Assembly: GCA_019693395.1 (NCBI GenBank)
Contig: JAAMXP010000379.1
Span: 1-64,000 of the forward strand
DNA: 64,000 bases
Direction of reading: 5' to 3'
From: Ettlia oleoabundans
Lineage: Eukaryota; Chlorophyta; Chlorophyceae; Chlamydomonadales
Below are positions 35,148 through 45,301 of this stretch, one piece after another. Numbering within the stretch: position 1 is the stretch's first letter; every line of letters begins with the position of its first letter. The notes beneath the pieces were generated by a model that did not search any database, was not told where the DNA came from, and saw only the letters and a list, made by a program, of their open reading frames with translations. Both the position numbers and the translations under genes were made by a program.

Positions 35148-37173
35148 TCACAGGTCGTCATCCATCTTCCCGGCGGGGCACTTAGAGCAGGCGGCATTCA
35201 TCTTTCCGGTCTGCAAGCGAGGGTGGGAAAGGCAGGGATGCAAGCCCAGCGCAATGATTCCTGTCGGGTAGAGCACAGTTTCGGGTTGGTTGCAACGAGT
35301 AACCTGGTGCTCACGTGCCAGTTTGATAGATGCTGCAATTACTGCACATTATCCAACAGGCCTTGAAACATGTGATTCACTGCCAGGGTTGGAACAGTGA
35401 CGAAGGCCCCGCCTCCCATCCTACACGCACCTTTGTGAATTGCTTCTTGCAGTTTTTGGACCGCTTTATCTTGTAAAGCGGGGTGGGGGAAAAGACCTTG
35501 CACTGCAGGCAGGGGCGCAGGCGGCACGGCATTTCCTAGGACCGAAAGGCACATGAGTTACATGTCGGGCGCCGTCATGAAATGCCACAGAGCAAGTGAC
35601 CATGCAGCAAGCCTTGCCCGTGCTGGCATGCAGCAGCTGTAGTGTAGCGCCGAGAGTTGAGGCTGCGGAAATCTTGATTGTGCAGTGGTTCAGTGCTTAC
35701 CGCAGCGGCGCAGCTATTGCCGAAGGCGATCTTCTTGTTGCTGTCAAATCCTTTGACGCAAATAGGGTCCCTGCAAAGCTAAGCAGGGTTCGCAATGCGC
35801 CAGCCAAGCAGGAGTGCCGCTTAGCTCTGCTGAAGAAAAATTAAAGCAGCAAGCCCAGCCGCCGTAGCACGCTTACTATAGTCAGGCAATGCTCGGTGAT
35901 CCCCCCACCCCCCACCCCCTCACCCCCAGCAGCACTTCAGCACCCACCACCAACTGGACTCAAACGCTCGGCGACTCACCAGCCATCACGCTCCACACAC
36001 GCCTTCATGCACTGACCCTCCGGCATCTCCTTGAACGCCGGCTGCTTGGCAACCTTGGCCTTGATATTGCACTTGCGGCACTCTGGCGCGTCCACAGTCA
36101 GCCCGAAGTAGATGTCCCACACCTTCTTGTAGCATTTGGAGGGCATCTTGACTGCAGGAGCAGGGTACAGAGTAGGCAGTGGAATTGAGGAAGACAAATC
36201 GGGAGCAGGAACAACAGCACAGTTGGCGCTATGCGCAACGTCATACGGGCAGTTGAGTTTAGGAAGCAGAAGGCGAGCAGGACAGCAACAGCTTGCAAGT
36301 TCATAGTGCAGTTGGCAATAGTGGTAAGCGAGTTGCAGCAGGTGGAGGGGTACAGCACTCACGGCGGTAGCGAACCTCTAAGTTGCAAGATTCTAGATCT
36401 GCAGTGCAGCCGTGTTGGAGCAAATGGAGTTGTCACCGTCTGAAGTTGCATGGGCTGCTGCTGGCGGCACGACTTGGTTTTCGTGTTCACAAATGCATGA
36501 ATCATGAATGTAGTAGCGCGACGTAATCGCCATGCACAACAATCCAAAGAAGCCCACCCAAGCCCACTCACATTTGCAGTACTGTGCCATGCACTTGGCG
36601 GTACACTCGTTGGGGTAGACAAAGCTGCCGCCCCCGTGAGTGGTGGGTTTTGGGAAGTCGGGGTTCCATACACAGACTGCGAGGTGGGGTGGGGGTAGTT
36701 TGTGGTGGTTGCGCATGGGCGGGGGGGCCCATGTAAACGGGGCACACACAGTCCTGTTGCACCCTTATATGATTTATCGATTGACATGCACAACTACTAG
36801 AGACACTAGAACCCGCAGAGCGGTCTGAAGCATCGCTCCACCTGGGTCCCAGCCGTCCACAGTCAAGCACTCCTTGTAGCAGGCGGTCCTGGCCGCCACG
36901 CGGTCGTCATTGATGTTGGCCCTGGTGGTGCAAAGTGACTTCAACACGTGATGGTAGCAGTGATGATGTAGGTCAACACCAAAATATAGCTTTGGTGTCA
37001 GCACTCAACAGCTCTTCCGCTGTTTTGACGCCGCTGATCCCAACTTCAAACGGGCGATGCCTGCACCCCCGTGGAAACAAGCATCCAATGGGCTCACGCA
37101 CTTACCTGACTTGGGCGATGAGCGCTGAAGCCAGAAGCAAGCACACGGCTCCCCAAAGGCTCCCGCGTGCCAT
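35148..37173 (-). CDS. Kazal-like secreted Cys-rich protein, copy A
   Basis: Seven exons, 5' to 3': 37173-37106, 36921-36842, 36676-36572, 36151-35980, 35770-35701, 35535-35497 and 35210-35148; 198 aa. The N terminus is a clear signal peptide (MARGSLWGAVCLLLASALIA). Two homologous Cys-rich units follow. Unit 1 has ACYKECLTVDGWDPVCVW and SFVYPNECTAKCMAQYC; unit 2 has QCMKACVERDGWDPICVKG and AFGNSCAAA. They are separated by a Cys/Lys-rich segment (KCYKKVWDIYFGLTV) and followed by CRLRPCLQCK and ACSKCPAGKMDDDL. The DPVC...NEC.A.C pattern resembles a Kazal protease-inhibitor domain, although unit 2 has diverged. Expected to be secreted or in the endomembrane lumen. The junction into exon 4 is the least certain. 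Confidence 0.68.
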
Positions 37174-37894
37174 GATGTTCACGATGCTGGTCGGCAGCGA
37201 AGGGGCGGAACAATATCGTGTGCCGCAGTCACAACGAAGCTTAATATCCAGACATCACAGGCGAACAAAGGGAAGCATCGGTCCGTCGGATTCTTGTAGG
37301 ACCCGGGCAGCAGAACGCGTGCCGCAGTACTGTCGGCGGCTTGTGCCACCGCCACTAGTGCGGGATTACGCATGAAGTCGGAGCCGCCGGCAAGCCTGTA
37401 TCATGTCCGGTGCGAGCCAGCGCCGACACGTGAAGCACCGTCAACCCTACCTTCCCGCCACCGCCGCTGGCACAACTTTCCCGCCACTGTGCCCGCCACC
37501 AGCTGAGACTGGCTCAACACTCCTTGGTGTATGCACCCCAGGTCCAAGGGGGGAAGTTCTATTTGTCTCAACCAGCTGGCACTGTCCCTGTTCATTATCA
37601 TGATCCCTGGTCATGACGCGGAACCCGCAGGCGACGGGCTGCAAGTACAGCAGCTCTGCTGCTCTTTTGTCCGCAATCGACCTTGCACAGTTTCCTGGGT
37701 GGCATACGGCGTTACATATGCAAATCAGTGTTGACCATCATACACTGCAACACATGAGGGATCGATGTGTTGCAGCTGCAGTAGAGGTGTGTCAGCTGTG
37801 ACTATTCGTGGTATCCCCGCCTGCAGCGCATTCTTTCCCTGGCACTGGCAACAAGCACACAAAGTTGCAGGTCAGGCGCTGCCTGGCACGCTGT
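37174..37894. other. Intergenic: Kazal copy A promoter and DUF815-like 3' UTR
   Basis: Both flanking genes are on the minus strand. The right-hand part should be the 3' UTR of the DUF815-like gene, with a TGTAA on the minus strand at 37716-37712, about 180 bases past its stop. The left-hand part should hold the Kazal promoter. No other feature is seen. Confidence 0.45.
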
Positions 37895-40774
37895 TCAAGC
37901 GGCAATGCGATCCTCAATGGTCGCTACATGGCGGAACACCGGAGCCAGATCTGCCGGCGGCTTGCTGGAGAAACCTGCCAGCAGCAGCGCATTTGAGGGC
38001 CAGCTGAAGCCGTCATAGCCTGCAGCGTAAATGTTGCAAGGAAAGCAGCCACAATGTTCCACTGTGCTATAGGCAGTTGAAAGCATCCATTTACAACATA
38101 AGAAGCTCAATCGCATGGGTGCGGCAATGCGTTGGCACCATACAGGCACACCATGTGTACGGCTAGGCCCAGCAGTTTGCATCATTCCAACTTTGACAGT
38201 GTCTCGTGCGAGATGGGAAGCCGCCTGCGACCCACCAGAGAGCATCGCCGCCACATCCCCTGCAGCCATGCCGCCCTCCATAGCTGTTGCCACCACGGCA
38301 AACCGCACCCTAGGATGCTGGCTGAGCGACCACGCTAGGTCAGCCAAGGTGCCAAGCCGGCTGGCAGGCAGCACCAGGACCCTCAGCCCAGTGGCGGCCT
38401 GCTGCAGCTCTGAGGGCACTTGAAAGTCCAACCTTTGCAAGGCCTGGACTGCAAGTCACAACAGGGGGACGTAATAGGTAGTCGGGCGGCGGATTCAAAA
38501 CACACTATGCACGCCACCACTCAGCAATGCAAAGTGTCAACAACAACTGAATCCTGTTGCAAACAATCGGCCCAGCATTTCAGTACGAACAATTAGAAGA
38601 GATGGCAGCCCCACCTGTGTACAACCAGCGGTCGATTGCGCCGCCACACACTGCCACATGCGGCGGGCTGCGGTTATGTTGAGGGTGCTGCCTCAGAAAC
38701 TCATGAAGCGCTAAAGTCAGGGTGATGGTGGCTGGGTGTTTGCTGTCCACCAGGCCAGCAACCTCTGCTGCTGCCAACTCATGTGCTCCTGGAGCAGGAA
38801 GCGGGCCAGGCCAGGCAGGATGTAAGCAATGCCGTTGCCACAGTTTTAATTTCAGGCAGACTTTATAAACATGCTCGGGCGTTGTGTTGAGCAGGTTCAG
38901 TTGGGCTAATTTTAGGCATGGCAGCACAGAACCCACCTTGCAGCACATCCTGCGCCTGCAGCTTGCCCACCCACGTTAGCACAGAGTGCTGGCTCACTAA
39001 TCCGCAGCCATGTGAGGCATAATACCTCACTAGCAGCTGCAGGCCAGAAGGCTGGACGAGGGAGTTGGTGCGCATGAGGCGGCCGGCCAACTGCCCAGCG
39101 CTCAGGCGCTCGTTCGGCCGAGTGGCAGAGGAGCAATAAACTTCCCGTGCTACGGTCCAAAACGTTGGGAGCCAGCAAACAGGCAGGCGACCAGGCAGGC
39201 AGGCGGGCTGCATGGCAGCCTTCCATTACCACCATCACTCACCTCCACCCCTTCGCTCCACCTCCATTTGCCCGCCAACTCAGCACGCAGCGCCGCCCTT
39301 TGGGACTCTGATAGCGGTGCCAGCAGGTGTGGCGGCGGCTCAGCTGCTGCCATCAGTTCCTGGTGCACCGGCTGAGGCTCAAAGCCCTTCCCGCTGCCTG
39401 CCAGTGGCGCAACGCTGCTGGCTGCCTCCAGCCACTCCTCAGTAATACCGTAAGCTGTGTCTTTTACCCAGGTTGCCAGCGTGCGCTCCAGCACCGCCAG
39501 TTGCTGAAGGCAAAAGCCACATTGCAACACGAGTAATGAACAGTGGCAAGCTGGCCAGGGAATGGGCAATACAAGCCCTGCCCTTGCAAGTGTGTCCCGT
39601 GCCTCCAATCCCCCAGTCTGTGCATAGCAAGTTTGAAACTAACCAGTCACCTAAACCGAGCTAATCTACTTAGTTGACCGCTGTGCGTTCCAGTTCAGCT
39701 CAACTCAACCACTTTGCAAATACCTGCAGTACATCCAGGTCATGGGCGGCTGCACGGCGCAGGTGCTGTGTGGGCTTGCCCGCTGAGGCGGCGCGAGCCA
39801 GTGGGTTGTCCGAGCCCCTGATGACCTGCATTGCAGCACAATCGTGTGTAGGAACCTTGCGATGCAGGATAAATGACCTTTCATCTTCACGCCAGTACTA
39901 TGCAAATTGATGCATGCAGCTGCAGTGGGGACCCTAAAAGGACTTCCCTTCTCGTGGCTGCATGGAAAGTGGCACTGAAGTCTAGTTGTGGGGCAACACG
40001 GCAGGCAGCCAACCTGGTCTAGCAAATATTCTTGCCAGCTTGCATAGCCATCCTCTGCTAGCAATCGATACAGCTCGCCGTACTGCTGCACCAGCACCAA
40101 CGGGTTGCCCTTCTGGAGTAGCGTCAGAACGCCCAGGAAAGCCTGCAGTGGCAAAGGGGAGCTAATGGCTTTGGTTGCCCATGCATGTGCCGTGAGGGGG
40201 CACATTTTCTACGTGGCCACGCCATAAAGTACACGCCACTGGAACACGTCCCTGGCAGCACCTGCGCAGGCTTGCCCTTGAGAACGCTGGTGTACAGCAG
40301 CAGGCTGGCAGCACCGCGAGTTAGGGCCTCAGCGGATTTCTCCACGCCTGCGTCAATTGACGGGGCAGCGCTAACGTTCAACGCAGAGGCTCTAGCACAG
40401 ACTTGCACAACTGTGTGTGTTTAGACAATCTGCACAGTTGAGCATTATACATGCGTTTACTCACTCTTGTTGCTCTGCTCAGATCCAGGCAGGTCGAACC
40501 CTATTGCAAGCACGCGCCCCGCAAGACCCTGCTTGGAGTGGTGCTGCCGCTGCCGTTGCTGCCCTCTATGCCTAACTGGCCGCGCACCGCTAGGAGCATG
40601 TCGCCAGGGGCCAACGACCGCCCGAGCATTTTTGCTTAATGCTACTGACTGTGCCCTGAAAGCGCACCAGGTGGCTGCCTCCGCCGGCATATTTGCAGGC
40701 GTGCAACTTACACCAAACCCGTTCCTGGCGGTTGAACGGCAGCGTAGAAGCTTCCGAATGCTCATGGATAACAT
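37895..40774 (-). CDS. DUF815-like protein with degenerate AAA+ core
   Basis: Nine exons, 5' to 3': 40774-40465, 40410-40262, 40142-40014, 39825-39724, 39503-39243, 39090-38937, 38788-38615, 38448-38236 and 38019-37895; 538 aa. The first 70 residues are Arg/Ser-rich (MLSMSIRKLLRCRSTARN), like an organelle transit peptide. The middle matches the N-terminal part of DUF815 proteins as I remember them: YGELYRLLAEDGYASWQEYL, RGSDNPLARAAS, AAAHDLDVLQ and QLLVRYYASHGCG. Where DUF815 ATPases carry a GxxGxGK[ST] P-loop, this protein has PPHVAVCGGAIDRWLYT, without the Lys-Ser/Thr. The downstream strand (LRVLVLPASRLGTLADLAWS) and WPSNALLLAGFSSKPPADLA keep the order of the AAA+ core. It probably no longer hydrolyses ATP. 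The family call rests on memory of motifs. Confidence 0.6.
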
Positions 40775-41158
40775 GCATTTGCTAAATGCATGCCACAGAT
40801 GGGCGTGACAGGCTGGCAAGCGCTGGCAACGATTGTGAAGCGCTCCTAACTGCGTTTGCCGGTATTGGGGTAATGGCACTTTACTCAAACCACTTCTTGT
40901 TTATTCAGCTTGCCGATACACACACAAGTCATGCGGGCTAGTTGTCTGGACAGTTGAAGAAACACCATAGGTGATTGCTACTTAGAACCACCTTGGAAGG
41001 CGTGTATCACCACATTAAGACGGCATCAACTGTACAAGGTTGAGCGGATTTGCCTACCGACGCCTCTGGTGATGCCGACGTGAACCCGGCACCTGGGGCT
41101 CTGGAGCCCCAGGTGCCCTGTGCCGACAAGTCTGGTGCTGTGACTATGTGCCTTGTCA
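40775..41158. promoter_or_regulatory. Divergent upstream region of DUF815-like and DUF488 genes
   Basis: 384 bases lie between outward-facing starts. The only clear internal structure is the perfect inverted repeat at 41088-41117, listed separately. Confidence 0.5.
41088..41117. repeat. Perfect 14-bp inverted repeat
   Basis: GGCACCTGGGGCTC is followed by TG and then its exact reverse complement. It ends 41 bases before the first DUF488 ATG, so it is in the promoter or 5' UTR and could form a strong hairpin or bind a dimeric factor. Confidence 0.9.
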
Positions 41159-42384
41159 ATGCTGGCCTGTAGCACCATGAGCACACCTGTTACTCAACAT
41201 GAGGAGTCAGAGGCTGCGCCGCTGACCGTGTTCACCATTGGTCACAGCAACAGGCCCTTGATTGAGCTGGCAGACATGCTGCATGAGCATGGCGTCGAGG
41301 TGCTGGTAGATGTGAGTGTGGATGGCTGCATATTTACTTTGCAAAAGGATTGAGGCCCAACAAGGCCTCATTTATGCATGCTGTGCTTCAAAGATCCTGC
41401 AATTGCTTCTCCAATCAGTGTGGTGCATGACCTGCTGCTGCGTTGTCCATAGGTCCGCACCGCCCCACGCAGCAGCTCCAACCCTCAGTTCAACAGAGAG
41501 GAAATGAGTGCTGAACTCCCCAAGCTGCATGGGTGCCGCTATAATTGGATGGGCAAGGAGCTTGGAGGTTTGCGCAAGCGCAATAACGCTCTGGATGTGA
41601 ATGACGGCTGGGAGAATGACAGCTTCCGTGGTGAGCCCCACAGTGCATACCAGCACATCCACTGCCAGAAGATACGGCATGGACTGTGACGCTTTCTCTC
41701 AGCAGGGTATAAACCCTTATTGGACACGTATATGAGCTTTTTTACTTGCAAACCATGAATCGCTTTTTGTAATTCCTCTCTCCATCTCCTCCTGCTAGCC
41801 GTGGCCAGGCCTCTGGTAACCTTGTGGTCCGTGCGTCTGCAGGGTATGCAGACTACATGCAGACAGAGGAGTTTGGCAGCGGCATGCAGCAGTTGCTGAT
41901 GCTGGCTAGCCAGCAACAGCCAGTGTGCTTGATGTGCGCGGAGACGTGCTACTGGCGCTGCCACCGCATGCTGCTATCGGATGCATTGACGGTCCGTGGC
42001 TGCCGTGTGCTGCACCTCATGCAGCCCGGTAAGGCCCCGCTGCCACACAAGCTTACCAAGTTTACGCAGGTACAGGGCATTCAAATCACCTACCCAGCAG
42101 GGCCTAACAGCCGGCGGAAAGGCGACACAGTTGAGCCGCAAGCAGGGGCCAGCAGAGGGCAGAAGCGCATCCATACATACTTCCAGCAGGGCAGCAATGC
42201 GAAGCAGACGGGGCAGGAGGGGCAGCTTTATGAAACAAATGAGGAGCAGCAGCATCAGGCCGAGGAGGAGGAGCAACAACAGAAGCAGGAGGAGGACGTG
42301 CAGCTGCAGCACAAGGCAGCGATGCAGCAGAAGAAGAAACAACAGGCAGAGCCAAAGCGGACGAGGAAGCACCACACAAAATGA
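41159..42384 (+). CDS. DUF488 family protein with C-terminal PIP-box-like motif
   Basis: Three exons: 41159-41311, 41453-41630 and 41843-42384; 290 aa, or 284 if the second Met (41177) starts. The DUF488 domain covers about residues 15-170: [70 protein letters not shown], and the Cys-His signature [23 protein letters not shown]488 proteins are common in bacteria and their biochemistry is unknown. After the domain come [13 protein letters not shown] and then QKRIHTYF, which fits the PCNA-interacting consensus Q-x-x-[ILM]-x-x-[FY]-[FY]. The last 80 residues are a Gln/Glu-rich coiled coil ending in a basic tail ([10 protein letters not shown]), suggesting a nuclear protein. Confidence 0.88.
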
Positions 42385-42872
42385 CGCCAGCGCAGAGAGG
42401 GGGCCACGTGCACCAATCGGCCTTCGACAGGTGACACCTGGAAATGATGTCAAGCACATGTGTAAACAGCATTGGTGGCAGAGGCCAAGCATAGCGCCGT
42501 GCTGGACCGCTGAACCAGTTGTCGTATCAAGCCTGGCTAAAAGAAAGCTTGCGTTACAGGGGTTTAAGGTATTATATGTGTTTGTTCCATATAAGGCATC
42601 TGTTGTTTGTATCAAGGGTTTAAGTCATAGATTCACTTGATTGGGGTATAGGAAGAATTTATGGAGTTGCCTATATGATAAGGCGTACAGGCCAGCACAC
42701 ATATACATACACAACAACCAAGTCAAAACTCAGCCTTTGCTCCTAAGCCACAAGAAAACTGTGACACAAGGAGCGTCCCAGCTCTGGTGGAGCCCAGGAA
42801 AACATGGCAAGTGGGAGCTGGTGGTAAAGTTGTCCTGCCTGAGAAAGGTGTCTCCCACTACGTCCAGACAGT
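42385..42872. other. Convergent 3' regions of DUF488 gene and unknown gene
   Basis: TGTAA at 42461-42465 (plus) lies about 77 bases past the DUF488 stop and is its likely poly(A) signal. The rest is AT-richer than its surroundings and holds no supported feature. Confidence 0.5.
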
Positions 42873-44397
42873 CTACTGCAACCTAGTGAGCCGCTGAACA
42901 TTGACAGCTGGGGCCTCAGTCTGCCCTGTCACTGATCCCGCTCCTGTGCCTTCGGCTGCCGCTGCTGCCTGCCCCAGCTGCAGGCAGGCCTCCCACGCGC
43001 GCCGCGCCTCCAGCTGCTGCTCCACCTCGGCCATCAGCTCCTCCTCCTGGGTGCCGTACGGCGCATACTCAAACACACTCAGCATCGTGGCCCGCATGCT
43101 GCCACGCTGAAGGGCGTCACGCACCAAACCATCATGCAGGTGATGACTCGCTGCACCCGGGCTAGCCACGGGGAAACAGGGAGGGTGAGAGGTCGAGGAA
43201 TAACCCCTTGCAGCCAAGCAAACATACCCAGTATTCATAGCAAAGCACAGCATGTGGACTTGTCCCAAAAAACATTTAAGCGAGTGTCGCACGCTGCAGT
43301 TTGTGCAGTTGACAGGACAACTGGCAAGGTTTTCACTGCTGCAACTGCCGGCTATGCAAGTCACAAGTGACAGGCGTGCTCACCAGTCACGCTATCCACC
43401 CGCATCCTGCGCTTGTAGTCAAACACCTCCTCCCGGAACTTGTGGTCAACGGGCAGGGGCTGGTTCCACTCCGCCCTGCGCAGCAGCCTCAGGAAGCGCT
43501 GGGTGGTGCGGTTGGCGCTGGCCCATGGCCCCGTGCTGATAACTCCCCTCAGGTGACCGGCTGCACGCTTGTCCTGCCTGGCCAGATCGGCAGCATGAAG
43601 GATCACTGCAGAGGGTGGCGGCAAGGGAAGGGAGATGGGCAGGAGTGGTGACGGACGCCGGATAACCTGGGGTAAGCAGGGAAGACGGTCAAGGTCGCCG
43701 GGCTCGAAAGTCACCTTCATATCTACAGTGCAAGCTTGTTGTCTGCAGAATGCCAGTTGCGTAAGCACCTCCCCTGGGTTAGATGCATGTCCAGACACCC
43801 CCTCACCATGGTCAAGGATAGCACGGGCCAGGCTGGCGGTGTAGAAGGACCCATGCTTCAGGAATGGCGTTAGGCTCCATGCTGCCAGGTTGAGCTGCCT
43901 GGCAGATGCTGCCCACCCCTCCTCCCGCATGCAGGCGGCCATGGCGTGCATCAGAGCGGATGGCAGCTGGAAGGCTCGGGGGAAATGTTCCTTGATGGTG
44001 CCCCTGCAAGGATCATGCTTGGCAACAGCGCATTTCTCAAGACTGAGGGTGTTGCAGCGATACAAGAGCTGGTCTGCATAGCCGAACACGCTGCTAGGGG
44101 TCAGCAAGCAGGCCAGCTGAGCCAGAAGACAGCACCAGACAGCAGGCAGTCAATGGAGGGACTGCTGGTTCTGGGACTGCTGGTTCTGCCGGCCACCCAC
44201 CATGCATCCAGCAGCTGCAGGCGTTGGCTCAGGTCCATGTGCCGCCAGCTGGCCTGGGTGTGGTGGATCAGCCACTCGAGGTGTTCCCTGCTCGCCAGCT
44301 CTTTGTCTTCTGCCACCGACTGCCACGCCTCAACCACTTCCTCTGGCGGGACCAGCGTCGTGCTTGTGAAGGCAGTGGGGTTGGTACGTGCCCTCAT
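42873..44397 (-). CDS. Unrecognised protein, at least 297 aa, 5' end uncertain
   Basis: Four exons close in phase, 5' to 3': 44397-44201, 44003-43807, 43605-43384 and 43150-42873. The protein is helical and rich in Trp, Arg and Ala: PPEEVVEAWQSVAEDKELAS, HMDLSQRLQLLDAW, MHAMAACMREEGWAASARQL, WASANRTTQRFLRLLRR, and a Glu/Gln coiled coil (EELMAEVEQQLEARRAWEA). The style recalls alpha-helical-repeat organelle proteins, but I recognise no family. Upstream on the same strand, a possible leader exon (MRLSFRKRLGT) and an open stretch (EAVRTVSPQLCSTHCRLARL) look coding but could not be joined in frame, so the true start may be as far as about 44690. An extra exon between 44004 and 44200 is also possible. 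Confidence 0.5.
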
Positions 44398-45301
44398 CGC
44401 AACAACAGCGGCTCCCTGTGTGGCGCCCGACTGCCACCATGGCACCTGCGACCAAGTGGAGGGGAGGGAGGCACTGGCGCTCGTTCAGCCGGGCCAGGCG
44501 GCAGTGCGTGCTGCAGAGTTGGGGTGACACCGTGCGCACCGCCTCATTAAAAGCAACCTATAGGTCAAACCAGGCATCCAATAGCCGAAAATGGGGCGGG
44601 TGCGGAGGAAGAGGAGCTCCCTCAAACGCGGCCAAAGATCTGGACCGTCCCGAGGCGCTTCCTAAACGAAAGGCGCATACAATCACCTTTGCACGACTTC
44701 ACAGTGCGGCTCAAGGGTAGCGTGAGGTCGGATATGTCGAAATTGTGGAACATGGTTCTCGCAAGCCTGCACTCCTTGCTGTGCTATGTCGCAAGGGGCT
44801 GTTGATGCCGCAATAACCAGCACTTAACGCTGCAAGGCAGGATAATATGTGCATGCATTGGCCCCTACGCGCCGCGTTATCCGCTGGCGCCGCCACCTGG
44901 GCGCGGCGTGCACGCCTTGCGCTGGCGCCAGGTTCCCAGGGAGTCCCTACTGCCGGCTCGCTGTTTACTGAGCACCACCTGAAAATGTAAGCCCGAAGGA
45001 GCACATCATTCTTCTGTTCACCCCAGTTGGACAAGCTGCATCGCTTGCATGCCGAACACAGGATTCAGCCAGTCACGGCACAATATCATTCTTCAGTTCC
45101 TCCCTCAACAAAAGCTAGCAATCGTTGCTTTCCATACGTGATACGGGTTGCAAGTGTGTTCATGCATGAATGAACGGAATACAGGATGGGGGATGCAGGC
45201 CAAGTGCGTAGAGCACAAAGGGCGCAAGGACTGTCGGTGGTTGAACATCAAACAAACAAAGAAACAATATTATACAATCACTGCGGATCCGACAATGTGG
45301 T
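44398..45301. other. Region between unknown gene and RRP7 stop
   Basis: The left part (to about 44690) may hold 5' exons of the unknown gene. The middle contains a GC-rich patch (44870-44945). The right end is the RRP7 3' UTR. Nothing else is supported. Confidence 0.4.

Noticed and set aside
35596..35844. Plus-strand 82-aa frame (MTMQQALPVLACSSC)
   Set aside because: It is antisense to a well-supported Kazal exon (35701-35770) and its flanking introns.
40467..40808. Plus-strand 113-aa frame over the start of the DUF815-like gene
   Set aside because: It is the antisense shadow of exon 1, whose minus frame joins the later exons in phase.
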